Source: Cryptosporidium bovis
Lineage: Eukaryota; Apicomplexa; Conoidasida; Eucoccidiorida; Cryptosporidiidae
Reading direction: 5' to 3'
NCBI GenBank assembly: GCA_009768925.2
Contig: VHIT02000054.1
Location: 310,001 to 374,000 of the forward strand
Length of the DNA stretch: 64,000 nucleotides
The translations under genes were made by a program, and so were the position numbers. Positions 49,411 to 58,349 of this stretch are shown piece by piece (position 1 is the first letter of the stretch; each line of letters opens with the position of its first letter). Under the pieces are notes generated by a model. That model saw nothing but the letters and a program-made list of their open reading frames with translations. It was not told where the DNA came from and ran no database searches.

Positions 49411-50365
49411 ATGGAGGCATATTTCTCTGATTTACCCGTTCTTATTAAGGCGATACAGAGTTTGCAGCTCACTAAAGTTAACAAAAGAGGTAGCGAGGGT
49501 CAATTTTTAACTTGCGATATTTCAAAGTTAGGAATTAAATTCAGTAACTCCACAATCGGAAAAGATGTTTATTGTTGTTGTTGGTTAAGAAAGGATACAT
49601 TTAAAAAATACAAATATGAATGTTATGGATCAGAAAATATTTCATTTAATATAAACTACACTGCACTCCTGAATTGTATTCAAGTCTTCGGCAGTGATGC
49701 AAAAAATCTAGTTCTCACTTATGATAAAGTAAATCTACATCTAAACATTACTGATGATGAAGGATCTAACACAGACTGTATAATATGTACCTATCATATT
49801 TCTGACAACGATTATATTTCTCAAATATCAGACCTGAATCCCATAAGCAATTCCACTCACTTTGACCACGTTGTAATGTTCCCAAATGTTCTAAAAGACC
49901 TGATTAAGGATATTTCTGATATAGGAAGGCCTGAAAGCTTGGTAAGTTTATGAAAATAGTAGTGAAAAATTATTATTTCAAATACAGATAAAATTTGAAT
50001 TATTCCCACAAAGAAAAAGTAAATATTGTATGATGTCCTTTTCTTGTATAGTGGAAGGCGAAGAATGTGTATGGGAATTCTCAGATGATCACAATGTTTT
50101 CTCTGGAAGTAATATTAACAAGTATCATTGCTCATCTTATTCTGTGAAGTCGATTACACAACTTGAAAGATCCCTTTCTGTTTGTTCATTGTTAAGGATC
50201 AAAGTCAATGAAAAAGGTTTACTTGTAATTCAGATGGTCATAAAAAATGACAATCACGCAATAAAAGACATTAAGGCCGATGATCGTGAAATTTCGGGCA
50301 CAAAAGATGAGAAAACACAGCATATAATTAATACGGAATTTATAATACAACCTGTAAATAATTAA
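49411..50365 (+). CDS. RAD1: RAD1, 9-1-1 checkpoint clamp subunit, two exons
   Basis: RAD1 forms a PCNA-like ring with RAD9 and HUS1 that recruits the ATR-type checkpoint kinase to damaged DNA. Exons are 49411-49941 and 49988-50365, with a 46-bp intron (GTAAGT donor, AATACAG acceptor, phase 0), giving 302 residues. The start follows TTTTTGAGTG. Family features include the opening strand AYFSDLPVLIKAIQSLQL and QFLTCDISKLGIKFS. FNINYTALLNCIQVFGS is the most RAD1-like stretch. In the second clamp domain, PNVLKDLIKDISDI and CSLLRIKVNEKGLLVIQMVI are seen. Length is close to the human protein. RAD9 and HUS1 were not seen in this window. Confidence 0.85.
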
Positions 50366-50402
50366 AAATTTTATTTTGGATTTAACGATTATTTGTTCAA
50401 TT

Positions 50403-52127
50403 TTATATATTAGCATCGTTGTTATTTACAACTATCATACTAATCAAAAATATTTCGTCGTTTATTCTAAATATTAGGATATAAAGATCATTGACAGAGT
50501 TAGTACTATTATTATCATTCCCATGTGGTTTGTACCTAAAAGATATATTACATGTATCAACTCCCTCTAAGTGGATTAAGCCCCAATTATAATTTCCAAC
50601 TGCAATTTGGCTGATAATAAACCATATATACTCGTATATTAAACTTGGCCTTAAAATGCCACTAATATTTACTATTTCATTTGGTATATTATTCATGGAA
50701 GTGTAAGATAAAATTGAAGTATTTTTGTTATCTTTAGATGAGCTTGTGCTATTAAATTGGTTAAATCTGCATTCCCATGAATCAAAAGGATTGATATCAG
50801 AATCCTCTATAAATGTTCCTTGATTCTTTATTATATCAAAATATTCCACAATCTGTTCAACTATTGTCGAATTAAAAATTAGATTTTCCTTATCTTTGCA
50901 TGTGAACAAGTGGTCCATCAAAAAACTGGTATTGATAAATATTGCTTTCTCTTGAAACGAATCAATCGAATCACAGTCATTGGTAAAACACTCTAGCTTT
51001 TTTTTTACTCCACTATCGACTGTTTTCAGTAAACGCGAGTCAATACTTTTAACGATTACCTGCACATTTTCAGTAGTAACTTGAACATCAGGTGATCCAT
51101 TCAACTTCAATATAACCTTAATTCTCTGTAGTAGTTCTCTTTCGCTGTCTTCTGAATTAGGTTCATCGTCCAAATATCCAACAAACTCAGACATAGTGAA
51201 GTTTCCTACTCCAAGTTGCTTCTGTATAGAAAAGTAAAATGGATTTCTTCCTTTCCCTCTAGAATAATAAGTGAAACCTTGACTTAATTTTCTGTATGGA
51301 GAGAAACCCGACTTAGAAATAAAACTGCAATAGCAACTATTCCTTTTATTATTTATATTAAATTGACAATGAATACAGGTAATTTTTCTGGGTTTTACAA
51401 GAACATTAGAAAAATTAAGCATAGAATGGTTTACAATACGATTTTTATTATTGTTAATAAGAGGGTTAATAAAGCTTTTGTTTGGTTCAACTGAATTAAA
51501 TGTATTATCTATGTAGGAATCATGAAATGTCCCAATACCAATAAAATTCATTCGTGAGTCTTCTGAATAAATTCTGAAGTTATTTTTATCGTTCCAATAC
51601 GACTTATCAGAGGCTTCTATCTTCAAAAAAGAGAAATGATTATATTTTCTCATATGAGGGGGTAATTTTAGATACTTTCCAATATTTATTGCGTGTTTAT
51701 GAAGTTTATTTGGTACCCTAATTACTCCTTGAATCTCTGTAATTGGATTGTTTTCACCATAAACCTTTAACTGCTTATTAAAAATAGAAAATGAACAATC
51801 CGAGTCGAAATAAGTATTTGGCGTCGAAATAAATCCTCCATTTTTCTCAGCAATTGTTGTTTGAATGAAAGGAATTGAAAAAATACTGTTTGGATAAGCT
51901 TTTTGTATTAAGTAGAAGTTGGAATTAGAAAAAAGACTCAATGAAGAGTCTAAATAGTCACTGTGATTGCATTTGGGTCTTATCCACGTAAAATTATCAA
52001 TAAACGGATGTTGACTGATAATATTTGTAAGTTCATTGTCAAATAACATGAACCATGACTCAATTGTTGACTTTTTCAAAATTGTTTTGAGTCTTCCTCC
52101 GGGAACAGAGTTAATAAAATTCCTCAT
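50403..52127 (-). CDS. Unassigned protein, possible RNase P/MRP subunit RPP40
   Basis: This 574-residue protein has an Asn/Ser-rich N-terminal and middle section with no recognised domain. The C-terminal about 90 residues resemble RPP40: ISGILRPSLIYEYIWFIISQ corresponds to ITGFILPEKICLLLEHL, followed by NWGLIHLEGVDTCNISFRY for the WVTLSVQGFADSPVSW motif, then HG and LYILIFRINDEIFL for LYNFVIFNNQDYWL. The region just before (VEQIVEYFDIIKN) also fits the family's LFDWLG helix in position. RPP40 is a protein subunit of nuclear RNase P and RNase MRP. The match is short and by eye, so this is a lead rather than an identification. It is convergent with RAD1, with only 37 bp between stop codons. Confidence 0.45.
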   Translation of the reverse strand: MRNFINSVPGGRLKTILKKSTIESWFMLFDNELTNIISQHPFIDNFTWIRPKCNHSDYLDSSLSLFSNSNFYLIQKAYPNSIFSIPFIQTTIAEKNGGFISTPNTYFDSDCSFSIFNKQLKVYGENNPITEIQGVIRVPNKLHKHAINIGKYLKLPPHMRKYNHFSFLKIEASDKSYWNDKNNFRIYSEDSRMNFIGIGTFHDSYIDNTFNSVEPNKSFINPLINNNKNRIVNHSMLNFSNVLVKPRKITCIHCQFNINNKRNSCYCSFISKSGFSPYRKLSQGFTYYSRGKGRNPFYFSIQKQLGVGNFTMSEFVGYLDDEPNSEDSERELLQRIKVILKLNGSPDVQVTTENVQVIVKSIDSRLLKTVDSGVKKKLECFTNDCDSIDSFQEKAIFINTSFLMDHLFTCKDKENLIFNSTIVEQIVEYFDIIKNQGTFIEDSDINPFDSWECRFNQFNSTSSSKDNKNTSILSYTSMNNIPNEIVNISGILRPSLIYEYIWFIISQIAVGNYNWGLIHLEGVDTCNISFRYKPHGNDNNSTNSVNDLYILIFRINDEIFLISMIVVNNNDANI

Positions 52128-52493
52128 AATTTATATTAAAAGTCAAATATCTACTACTTTTTCCCCAGTTCAAAGAGGAAAAACCAATGAAAAATTCATC
52201 ATGTGTAAATAAATCCCAGGAGCATTTAAAAAAAATTCCATAATTTCAATATTGGCATTGCCGGCAAAAGTAATTTTGAGACAATCACTAATGAAGCAAA
52301 AAATAGGAGAGGGAAATAAAAAAAAATTAAATAAGAATTATTGAATTCATCTATTGTCAATATACTTCAACCTGAATATTTTTATATAAAACCAAACTTA
52401 CTTATGCCAGGGATATGAATAACTGCAGTCAGATCCTCTGTAATTGAAGTATTGCCTATAATATTTTTTTAGTACTTCAAAGAAAGCCTTAAT
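52128..52493. other. Divergent intergenic region, RPP40 candidate / PP4C
   Basis: A/T-rich, with a short CTGCAG-containing stretch near 52427. A short 5' exon of PP4C could be hidden here, because the protein starts two or three residues later than in animals, but no clear splice pair is visible. Confidence 0.4.
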
Positions 52494-53408
52494 ATGAGTG
52501 ATCTTGACAGACAAATTGAACAGCTCAGACGCTGTGAACCGATAAAGGAATCTGAAGTCAAGCTTCTCTGTATGAAGGCGAGGGAAATTCTTGTAGAAGA
52601 AGCTAATGTGCAAAGAATAGATACTCCAGTTACAATTTGCGGTGATATCCACGGGCAATTTTTCGACCTAATGGAGCTATTCAAAGTCGGTGGTGAACTT
52701 CCAGACACAAATTACCTATTTTTAGGTGACTTCGTTGATAGAGGTTATTACAGCGTAGAGACGTTCCTGTTGTTGATCGCGCTAAAGGTTAGATATCCTG
52801 ATAGAATAATGTTAATAAGGGGAAATCACGAAACTAGACAAATTACACAGGTATATGGGTTTTATGACGAATGCCTTAGGAAATATGGAAGTGTTAACGT
52901 CTGGAGATATTGTACGGAAATCTTTGATTATCTTTCCCTCGCCTCATTGATAGAGGATCGAATATTGTGTGTACATGGAGGTCTTTCCCCAAGCATTACA
53001 ACGATCGATGAAATAAGGAGTTTGGATAGAAAGCAAGAAGTTCCACACGATGGATCCATGTGTGATCTTCTCTGGTCAGATCCGGAAGATATAAATGGAT
53101 GGGGTATCAGTCCAAGAGGTGCGGGTTACATCTTTGGGTCAGATGTAGTTAAAAGTTTCAATCATTGCAATGATATTGAACTTATCACACGTGCTCATCA
53201 GCTCGCTATGGATGGTTACAAATGGTGGTTTGATCAAAACTTGGTTACTGTATGGAGTGCACCAAATTATTGCTATAGGTGTGGCAACATTGCAACCGTG
53301 ATGGAACTTGATGAGCAACTAAACTATCATTTCAAGACTTTTGAGGCGGCTCCTGCCGAACAAAGGGGGATTCCTGCTAAGAGGCCAGCTCCTGATTATT
53401 TTATTTAA
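52494..53408 (+). CDS. PPP4C: Protein phosphatase 4 catalytic subunit
   Basis: This 304-residue PPP-family Ser/Thr phosphatase is most like PP4C. It has all metal and phosphate ligands: GDIHGQ (about residue 44), GDFVDRG, GNHE, HGGLSP and later RAHQ. The N-terminus [20 protein letters not shown] and the C-terminus ending APDYFI are PP4 rather than PP2A (human PP4C ends ADYFL). The last residues (-DYFI) retain the PP2A-like tail that is carboxymethylated in this family, here with Ile in place of Leu. It acts in DNA repair, transcription and centrosome control in other eukaryotes. A HEAT-repeat protein of PP4R1 type is 38 kb upstream. It is a single exon. Confidence 0.95.
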   Translation: MSDLDRQIEQLRRCEPIKESEVKLLCMKAREILVEEANVQRIDTPVTICGDIHGQFFDLMELFKVGGELPDTNYLFLGDFVDRGYYSVETFLLLIALKVRYPDRIMLIRGNHETRQITQVYGFYDECLRKYGSVNVWRYCTEIFDYLSLASLIEDRILCVHGGLSPSITTIDEIRSLDRKQEVPHDGSMCDLLWSDPEDINGWGISPRGAGYIFGSDVVKSFNHCNDIELITRAHQLAMDGYKWWFDQNLVTVWSAPNYCYRCGNIATVMELDEQLNYHFKTFEAAPAEQRGIPAKRPAPDYFI

Positions 53409-53537
53409 TGGAACTAACTCGTTTACTAGTATATATTTGTGTTTTCATTTAAACCCTCTTGCCCTGAATTAAATGCTCAGGTTAAGTTTGATAACTTAAG
53501 AATTAAACTTCAATTATACATTGTAAATATTATTTTA

Positions 53538-54491
53538 TCAATATCCAACAATGAGTTTTAATAAGGTTTCGTGAATTAGAAACATAATTCCACTGTGAAG
53601 GCAAACCTTAGGAATGTGAGTTGTAATTCCCGGATATATGTGGTCCCTTAAAATATAGACGAGAAGTGTATAGTTATGAATATTCATCTCTATTGGCTTT
53701 GAATCAAGTGGAATACTTTCCAACCTGGATATTTGGATTCTTGTTCTTATGACTTGTAATGGATAAGTAATCAATGCAGCGAGGAATTTTGCAGAGAAAC
53801 CAAGCATAAAATAGTAGAGACTTCTTTGAACCGAATCTTTTTCTGAAATAAAAATGTACCTATTCTTCAAAAAATCATATGTTACAAGTTGCACCACTGA
53901 ATGCGGTATAAGTAATAGGCTTATATAGATTCCAGAGTATAGGCCTGATATCCCTTCTTCTCTATAAATCGAGTTCAAACACTCAAGGAAGCCATTTACA
54001 CCTGAAGAGTAGTGTTTCCAGCCTTTTTCTCTGCTTTCAGGCGATTGTGTTTCCAATCTTGTTTTAATCAACCACAGTGGATGTACAAATAAAGTTGAAA
54101 TCACGCTCGCAATTATTGTTGCAATCGAATTCGTTTTTGGCGAAATTCTGAATATCTCTTTGTTTAACCCTGTAATTACTTTTTCTGTTTTTTTCTGATT
54201 GACCTTCTCCAAATTGTAACGTACAAAGTCAAATAAATACCTAAATATAAACCAAGAAACCCCGGAAGCAACAACCTGGCCGGCAATGCCCTCGTATAGA
54301 CCTAGTAACCCTTCTGTCCTAATTATGTGCCTAACTGAGAGAACGAAGGATGGAAATGCAACCACTGCACCTTTAGAGGTTGCAGAGACCTGTTGGCGTG
54401 TCTTTACCACATCAAATGGGTGCAAGATAACGGACGTTGTAACTGCGGAAAATAATGAAGATAATGCAGATAATAATATTTCACTTTTCAT
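53538..54491 (-). CDS. Mitochondrial carrier family (SLC25) protein
   Basis: The protein has 317 residues from the first in-frame ATG at 54491. It has three repeats of about 100 residues, each with a P-x-[DE]-x-x-[KR]-like signature: HPFDVVKTRQQ near residue 24, HPLWLIKTRLE near 140, and YPLQVIRTRIQ near 240. The glycine-containing partner motifs (EGLLGLYEGIAG, EGISGLYSGIY) follow the first two. Such a W in the second repeat (PLWLIKTR) and the spacing recall the folate/FAD/pyrimidine-type carriers (SLC25A32/33), but the substrate cannot be read from sequence. In Cryptosporidium this would serve the mitosome or another membrane. The last repeat's matrix helix is degenerate. Confidence 0.8.
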   Translation of the reverse strand: MKSEILLSALSSLFSAVTTSVILHPFDVVKTRQQVSATSKGAVVAFPSFVLSVRHIIRTEGLLGLYEGIAGQVVASGVSWFIFRYLFDFVRYNLEKVNQKKTEKVITGLNKEIFRISPKTNSIATIIASVISTLFVHPLWLIKTRLETQSPESREKGWKHYSSGVNGFLECLNSIYREEGISGLYSGIYISLLLIPHSVVQLVTYDFLKNRYIFISEKDSVQRSLYYFMLGFSAKFLAALITYPLQVIRTRIQISRLESIPLDSKPIEMNIHNYTLLVYILRDHIYPGITTHIPKVCLHSGIMFLIHETLLKLIVGY

Positions 54492-55270
54492 CTCGCAAGC
54501 TATCTTACTTTTACTTGCACACAAACTCTAGATATTCCGTAAGTTCCATCTGAAAATCATAATTTACCTCCTCCCTAACATTTGCTAAAAAAAAATTCTA
54601 TTTTTAGAAAAAAAAAAAATGCTTCGCATCTCGTCTTTTTGAAAAGTTTTTAACCCACAACCGCTCTAGTATTGTAATATTTAGAAGATTATAATTTTTT
54701 TCGGAACAATTCTCTTTTCATTACTGTAACTCCAAATAAGTCAAATGAAAGTGTAATTGTTATTCTTTTACTGTCAACCTATCTTTGATATCCACACTTA
54801 ACACAAAAATAAGTTTCAAACAAAACGTCAGAATGTTGGAGAACATCGAAATAAACCAGTTATTATACACAGAATATCGCCGCAAATATTCTAACTACAA
54901 GCCATCACAAAATAAATGTAATATATTATTTTATCCCCCCCTAACTTTTAATTAACTGCAACTTAATGAAAACACTTTGTGAATAGACAATGAAACTAGT
55001 AGCTAACAAAGTGAAACTGACCTCCCTCAATATGAGTAATCCCTGTCGTTTTTCTTATCTTTTTTTAACTTTTCATAGATAATTTGTTGTCACACACTGC
55101 ACACTACTATTTTCACACCACTAAGAATACCTTTTATTTAAAAAATAATCATTTCACCTATATATTAACAAAGTGTATTAATTAGTTTCAAAAGAATATT
55201 GATCAAGATATCCCATATATCGTAGTCGAGCTATTTATTATGCAAAATAACAATAAATGCAAAATCCGAT
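54492..55270. other. Divergent intergenic region, carrier / secreted cysteine-module gene 1
   Basis: 779 bp, A/T-rich. It has a small inverted repeat CTAAAAA..TTTTTAG at 54595-54607. The sequence upstream of the secreted gene is unusually long for this window, which may reflect stage-specific control. No gene or RNA was recognised. Confidence 0.4.
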
Positions 55271-55927
55271 ATGGTGTACACTTTGATCAAATTATTTGTG
55301 ATTAGTGCACTTTTTTATAATATCATTGAAATAAATCATATAATTAATAACAATGTTTCCTATTTAAAGTTAAGGGGATCTCATGATGAAACATCTGGTT
55401 ACCTCAACTCAGGACCACACTACACGGGGATGATGATTGGTGGGAGGCATGTTGGTATAGAACATTCAATTGACCTAGGGGACCTTTCGCAAGTCACACG
55501 ATGCTTGTTTTATTCTACACATGCAGGATCTTGTAATCCATCAGGAACTGTTATAAACCCCTGTCATTTCTGTAGAACTGAAGTTGTTTATAGAGTTGCA
55601 TCTGCAAGTTGTCCTGGTGATGAGTCATTTCCTCCAAGTTTGGCCCCTTTATACATGTGGGTATTGAAACCATATCACATAAAAAAAAGGCTCGGTCACC
55701 AATATTTGTGTGCTGTAGAGCCTAACCCTGCTGCAAAATATGCATCTAAACCTTCTGGGGAAACTCCGCTTTCCTCAGACGAAAATTCGTACCCTCTTCC
55801 TCCAGATGTACCATATTCATCGAGTCCTCTGGATGGTCCTCTTAGTGAAAATACTTTAATAATAATAATAGGATCAGGTGTTCTAATTACAGTGCTACTT
55901 TGTGGTATTGGCATGTACTTAGTTTAG
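55271..55927 (+). CDS. Secreted or type I membrane protein with conserved cysteine module, copy A
   Basis: This 218-residue protein has an N-terminal hydrophobic signal (MVYTLIKLFVISALFYNIIE). Residues about 78-147 hold a cysteine module with spacing C-x9-C-x9-C-x2-C-x12-C, followed by PGDESFPPSLAPLYMWV and a last C 32 residues after the fifth. A Pro/Ser-rich linker (about 165-195) leads to a C-terminal hydrophobic helix TLIIIIGSGVLITVLLCGIG (about 196-216) ending the protein, so it is probably a type I membrane protein with almost no cytoplasmic tail. The module is shared with the gene 600 bp downstream. No known domain was recognised. A role at the parasite surface or oocyst wall is inferred only from secretion and cysteines. 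Confidence 0.75.
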   Translation: MVYTLIKLFVISALFYNIIEINHIINNNVSYLKLRGSHDETSGYLNSGPHYTGMMIGGRHVGIEHSIDLGDLSQVTRCLFYSTHAGSCNPSGTVINPCHFCRTEVVYRVASASCPGDESFPPSLAPLYMWVLKPYHIKKRLGHQYLCAVEPNPAAKYASKPSGETPLSSDENSYPLPPDVPYSSSPLDGPLSENTLIIIIGSGVLITVLLCGIGMYLV

Positions 55928-56559
55928 GTTATCAACCTAATGATGGGTCGATAAACATTATTTAATTAGTAACGTCTAGTTCTAATTTTTTTTAACTTTA
56001 CTGTCAGAGTTTCCAAGAATAGATTCTCAATCCATACATTAATCAGCGACAGAAAACAGTTACACGTGAAGATGGTTTTTTGGCGTACCATTCACATTAA
56101 ACAAGTATACTAAAAGGCAGAGAACACACAAAACGATGCAAAATAAAATGGGTTCACCTATCTAACTAATACATAAGTGCGAAATGGTCAATACACAGAT
56201 ACTAATGTAATGTAAGTTAAAAGATTACCATTTGTCATGCAAACAAACATAAAGAGAAATATCCGGGGTCTATTTACATAAGATTCCCTCTTTTCTCTCC
56301 AAGGGGAAAAAAACTTTAGGCGGGAATCTACCAGGTTTGTTTAATATTGGTGCTTTCAATTTTAATGGTCAAAATAATTGTTCTTATGGAAACTGTACAG
56401 ACCACTAATTAATATTAAAAAGGTTAAAATAAGAATTTACAAAATAGATTTGTACTTTCCGTTTGCATTCATACCCTATTACCTTCAATTATAATAATCA
56501 ATATCCTTTATAGGGTTTTTTTGTATTCCTTAATTGCTCTGGTTACTCTCCTTTCAAGA
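55928..56559 (+). other. Spacer between the two secreted cysteine-module genes
   Basis: 632 bp with GGCGGGAA at 56319-56326 and a TTTTTTGGCG near 56079. Otherwise A/T-rich; no gene recognised. Confidence 0.4.
56319..56326. promoter_or_regulatory. E2F-like GGCGGGAA upstream of cysteine-module gene B
   Basis: GGCGGGAA matches the E2F-like consensus exactly in the 3' half. It is about 230 bp upstream of the start of gene B. Binding is inferred. Confidence 0.4.
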
Positions 56560-57450
56560 ATGAAATTCAACCAACACCTCTTAATTGTGGTAATTTCTTC
56601 AATATGTATTTTTTCAGTGTATTGTTCAGAGAGTTCGGAGCTTCAAGATGAAGGTTTGGTTATTTTGGGGAAGAATCCAGTATTATCTGACCTGAGCTCT
56701 GCTGTGGTTGAGGGAACATCTGAAAGCTATATTTACGTTGATGAAGACTCTCGACATAGTGGTGATAACTTAGAATACATTATTGTTGAGCAGCATCCAC
56801 AAACATTTGGAAGACTTCTAGCTCCGCCTACCCAGCCACTTTTACCACAAGGTGGTTTCCAATTAGGAGGCATGTCACTCCAAACCGGCCAAATTCAGCA
56901 ACCTCCCGTTCTTGGGAGAGACATTGCATTTGGTGATGGAAACAAAGTTCAGTGGATAGGAGGACCCGTTGATTTTGAAAGTATGGTAGACTGTAAGTTT
57001 TATCGTCAAAACCCAGGCTTCTGTGTCCCAATGTCCATTTATACTCCTTGTTCTAGATGCAAGGCTGGTGTAAGAACAATTTTTCGTACAAGTTACAGAG
57101 TTAGATGCCCAGGAAAGGATTCATTCCCTCCTCAATTAAGGCCTTATTTTGTTTGGGTGCCGACCAGTCATAGAAACCAAAAAAGGGAAAGAGGCATTTT
57201 TTCGCGTTGGAGACGCCAATTCATGTGCATCGTTATGGCTGTGTCTGCTGTCCCAAGTGACTTGTCACAATTCTGGCAGCACTCCCAAATAAGTGTTGAG
57301 CAACAAACTCCCCAAGTACCGCATTTACTTTCTCCGTATACACAGCAATTAGCTTTTGGATATGGAGCTCAGTACCAACCTCAAACACTTCAATATTATA
57401 CAACTGTTGAGGATACAGATGATTCTAGTAGGTACTACATCTTAAATTGA
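56560..57450 (+). CDS. Secreted protein with conserved cysteine module, copy B
   Basis: The protein has 296 residues from the ATG at 56560 (upstream in-frame codon is TTG only). The signal peptide is MKFNQHLLIVVISSICIFSV with cleavage near YCS. A Pro/Gln/Gly-rich stretch precedes the same cysteine module as gene A: C-x9-C-x8-C-x2-C-x15-C, then PGKDSFPPQLRPYFVWV and a last C 39 residues on, at residues about 145-223. After it comes a Gln/Tyr-rich tail (TPQVPHLLSPYTQQLAFGYG, and a YYTTVEDTDDSSRYY end). There is no C-terminal membrane helix, so it is probably secreted. Gene A and gene B are tandem, same-strand paralogues in the module only. Tyr-rich tails occur in proteins that cross-link into walls, but that is speculation. 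Confidence 0.75.
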   Translation: MKFNQHLLIVVISSICIFSVYCSESSELQDEGLVILGKNPVLSDLSSAVVEGTSESYIYVDEDSRHSGDNLEYIIVEQHPQTFGRLLAPPTQPLLPQGGFQLGGMSLQTGQIQQPPVLGRDIAFGDGNKVQWIGGPVDFESMVDCKFYRQNPGFCVPMSIYTPCSRCKAGVRTIFRTSYRVRCPGKDSFPPQLRPYFVWVPTSHRNQKRERGIFSRWRRQFMCIVMAVSAVPSDLSQFWQHSQISVEQQTPQVPHLLSPYTQQLAFGYGAQYQPQTLQYYTTVEDTDDSSRYYILN

Positions 57451-57566
57451 TTTGTATAAAAGATGTGTTTTAGTTATAAATTACGTAATTTTTTATAATT
57501 TTTTATTTTCTATTTTCATGACATTAAATTTTTGCGGAAAAGTTTGGTATTTCCGTCATTTTTAAA

Positions 57567-57574
57567 TTCCGCCA
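57567..57574. promoter_or_regulatory. E2F-like TTCCGCCA upstream of TAF13-like gene
   Basis: TTCCGCCA (reverse TGGCGGAA) lies 35 bp before the TAF13-like start. It is the reverse orientation of the GGCGG-type site seen elsewhere in this window. Confidence 0.35.
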
Positions 57575-57608
57575 GCGTTAAGTCCTTAGTACAAAAATAA
57601 TTTTAGTG

Positions 57609-58148
57609 ATGAACCACTTGCGAGAAGATCCAAAAGAGGATGACTATTCTGTTGTAGGTATTTTACCTCTTAATAGATCAGTTGAGAACTCTCAGAGTAA
57701 TCGTAGTAAATATGGGAAAGAACATATTAGATTATTTCAAGGTGGTAAGTCAATGGTAATCACAAAAATTCTTACTTATTTTTCTTTTCAGTCAGGACAA
57801 TAATTGAATCATATTGGAGCCACTTCAACGTCAAAATTTCAAATGAAGTAATTTTTGCAGTAACAAAACTAGTCACCAACTACATTGATAAATTGGTAAG
57901 TTTACTAACGTTTAACATATACAAATACACTCTCTAAGATGAAATGTGCTGCTAAACTCTCAAATTCAAGAAACAGTGACAATCCTTTGACAATGGATAG
58001 TATATTGTCAGTCCTCGAAAATGATGACCGTAAACTCAAAAGAGCACAAGATGTAATCAGAATTAACAGAAGAAAATACGAGCTACTATCTGCATTCGAT
58101 GATGCAGAGTATACCAAATGTACTAATAAAGATAATTCCAAAATATAG
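57609..58148 (+). CDS. TAF13: TAF13-like histone-fold protein, three exons
   Basis: Exons are 57609-57744, 57792-57895 and 57939-58148. Introns are 47 and 43 bp, phases 1 and 0, both with GTAAGT donors. The 149-residue product has an N-terminal acidic leader and then a histone fold (about residues 45-130). TIIESYWSHF opens it, IFAVTKLVTNYIDKLMKCA is the central helix, and the end NDDRKLKRAQDVIRINRRKY is the family feature. It corresponds to DPRKFARVKELLSMNEELKRA in TAF13, and the following AFDDAEYTK to its AFDEANY. TAF13 pairs with TAF11 in TFIID. SPT3 has a similar fold and remains an alternative. The introns split the fold. Confidence 0.75.
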
Positions 58149-58349
58149 ACATTTATAGCTTTACCTATATTAAATCCTAACTGAATAATAAAAAACATAA
58201 CTTATATTTTTTACCATTTTTACCGGTATTTTTTATTTTTTAACCAAAACCTCGAAGATGTTATTACATACTATCAAAAAAAATTGCTTTGAATATCACT
58301 TTAACGACTAAATTAATAAAAATTATTAATTAGCTCTTCATACCCACAA

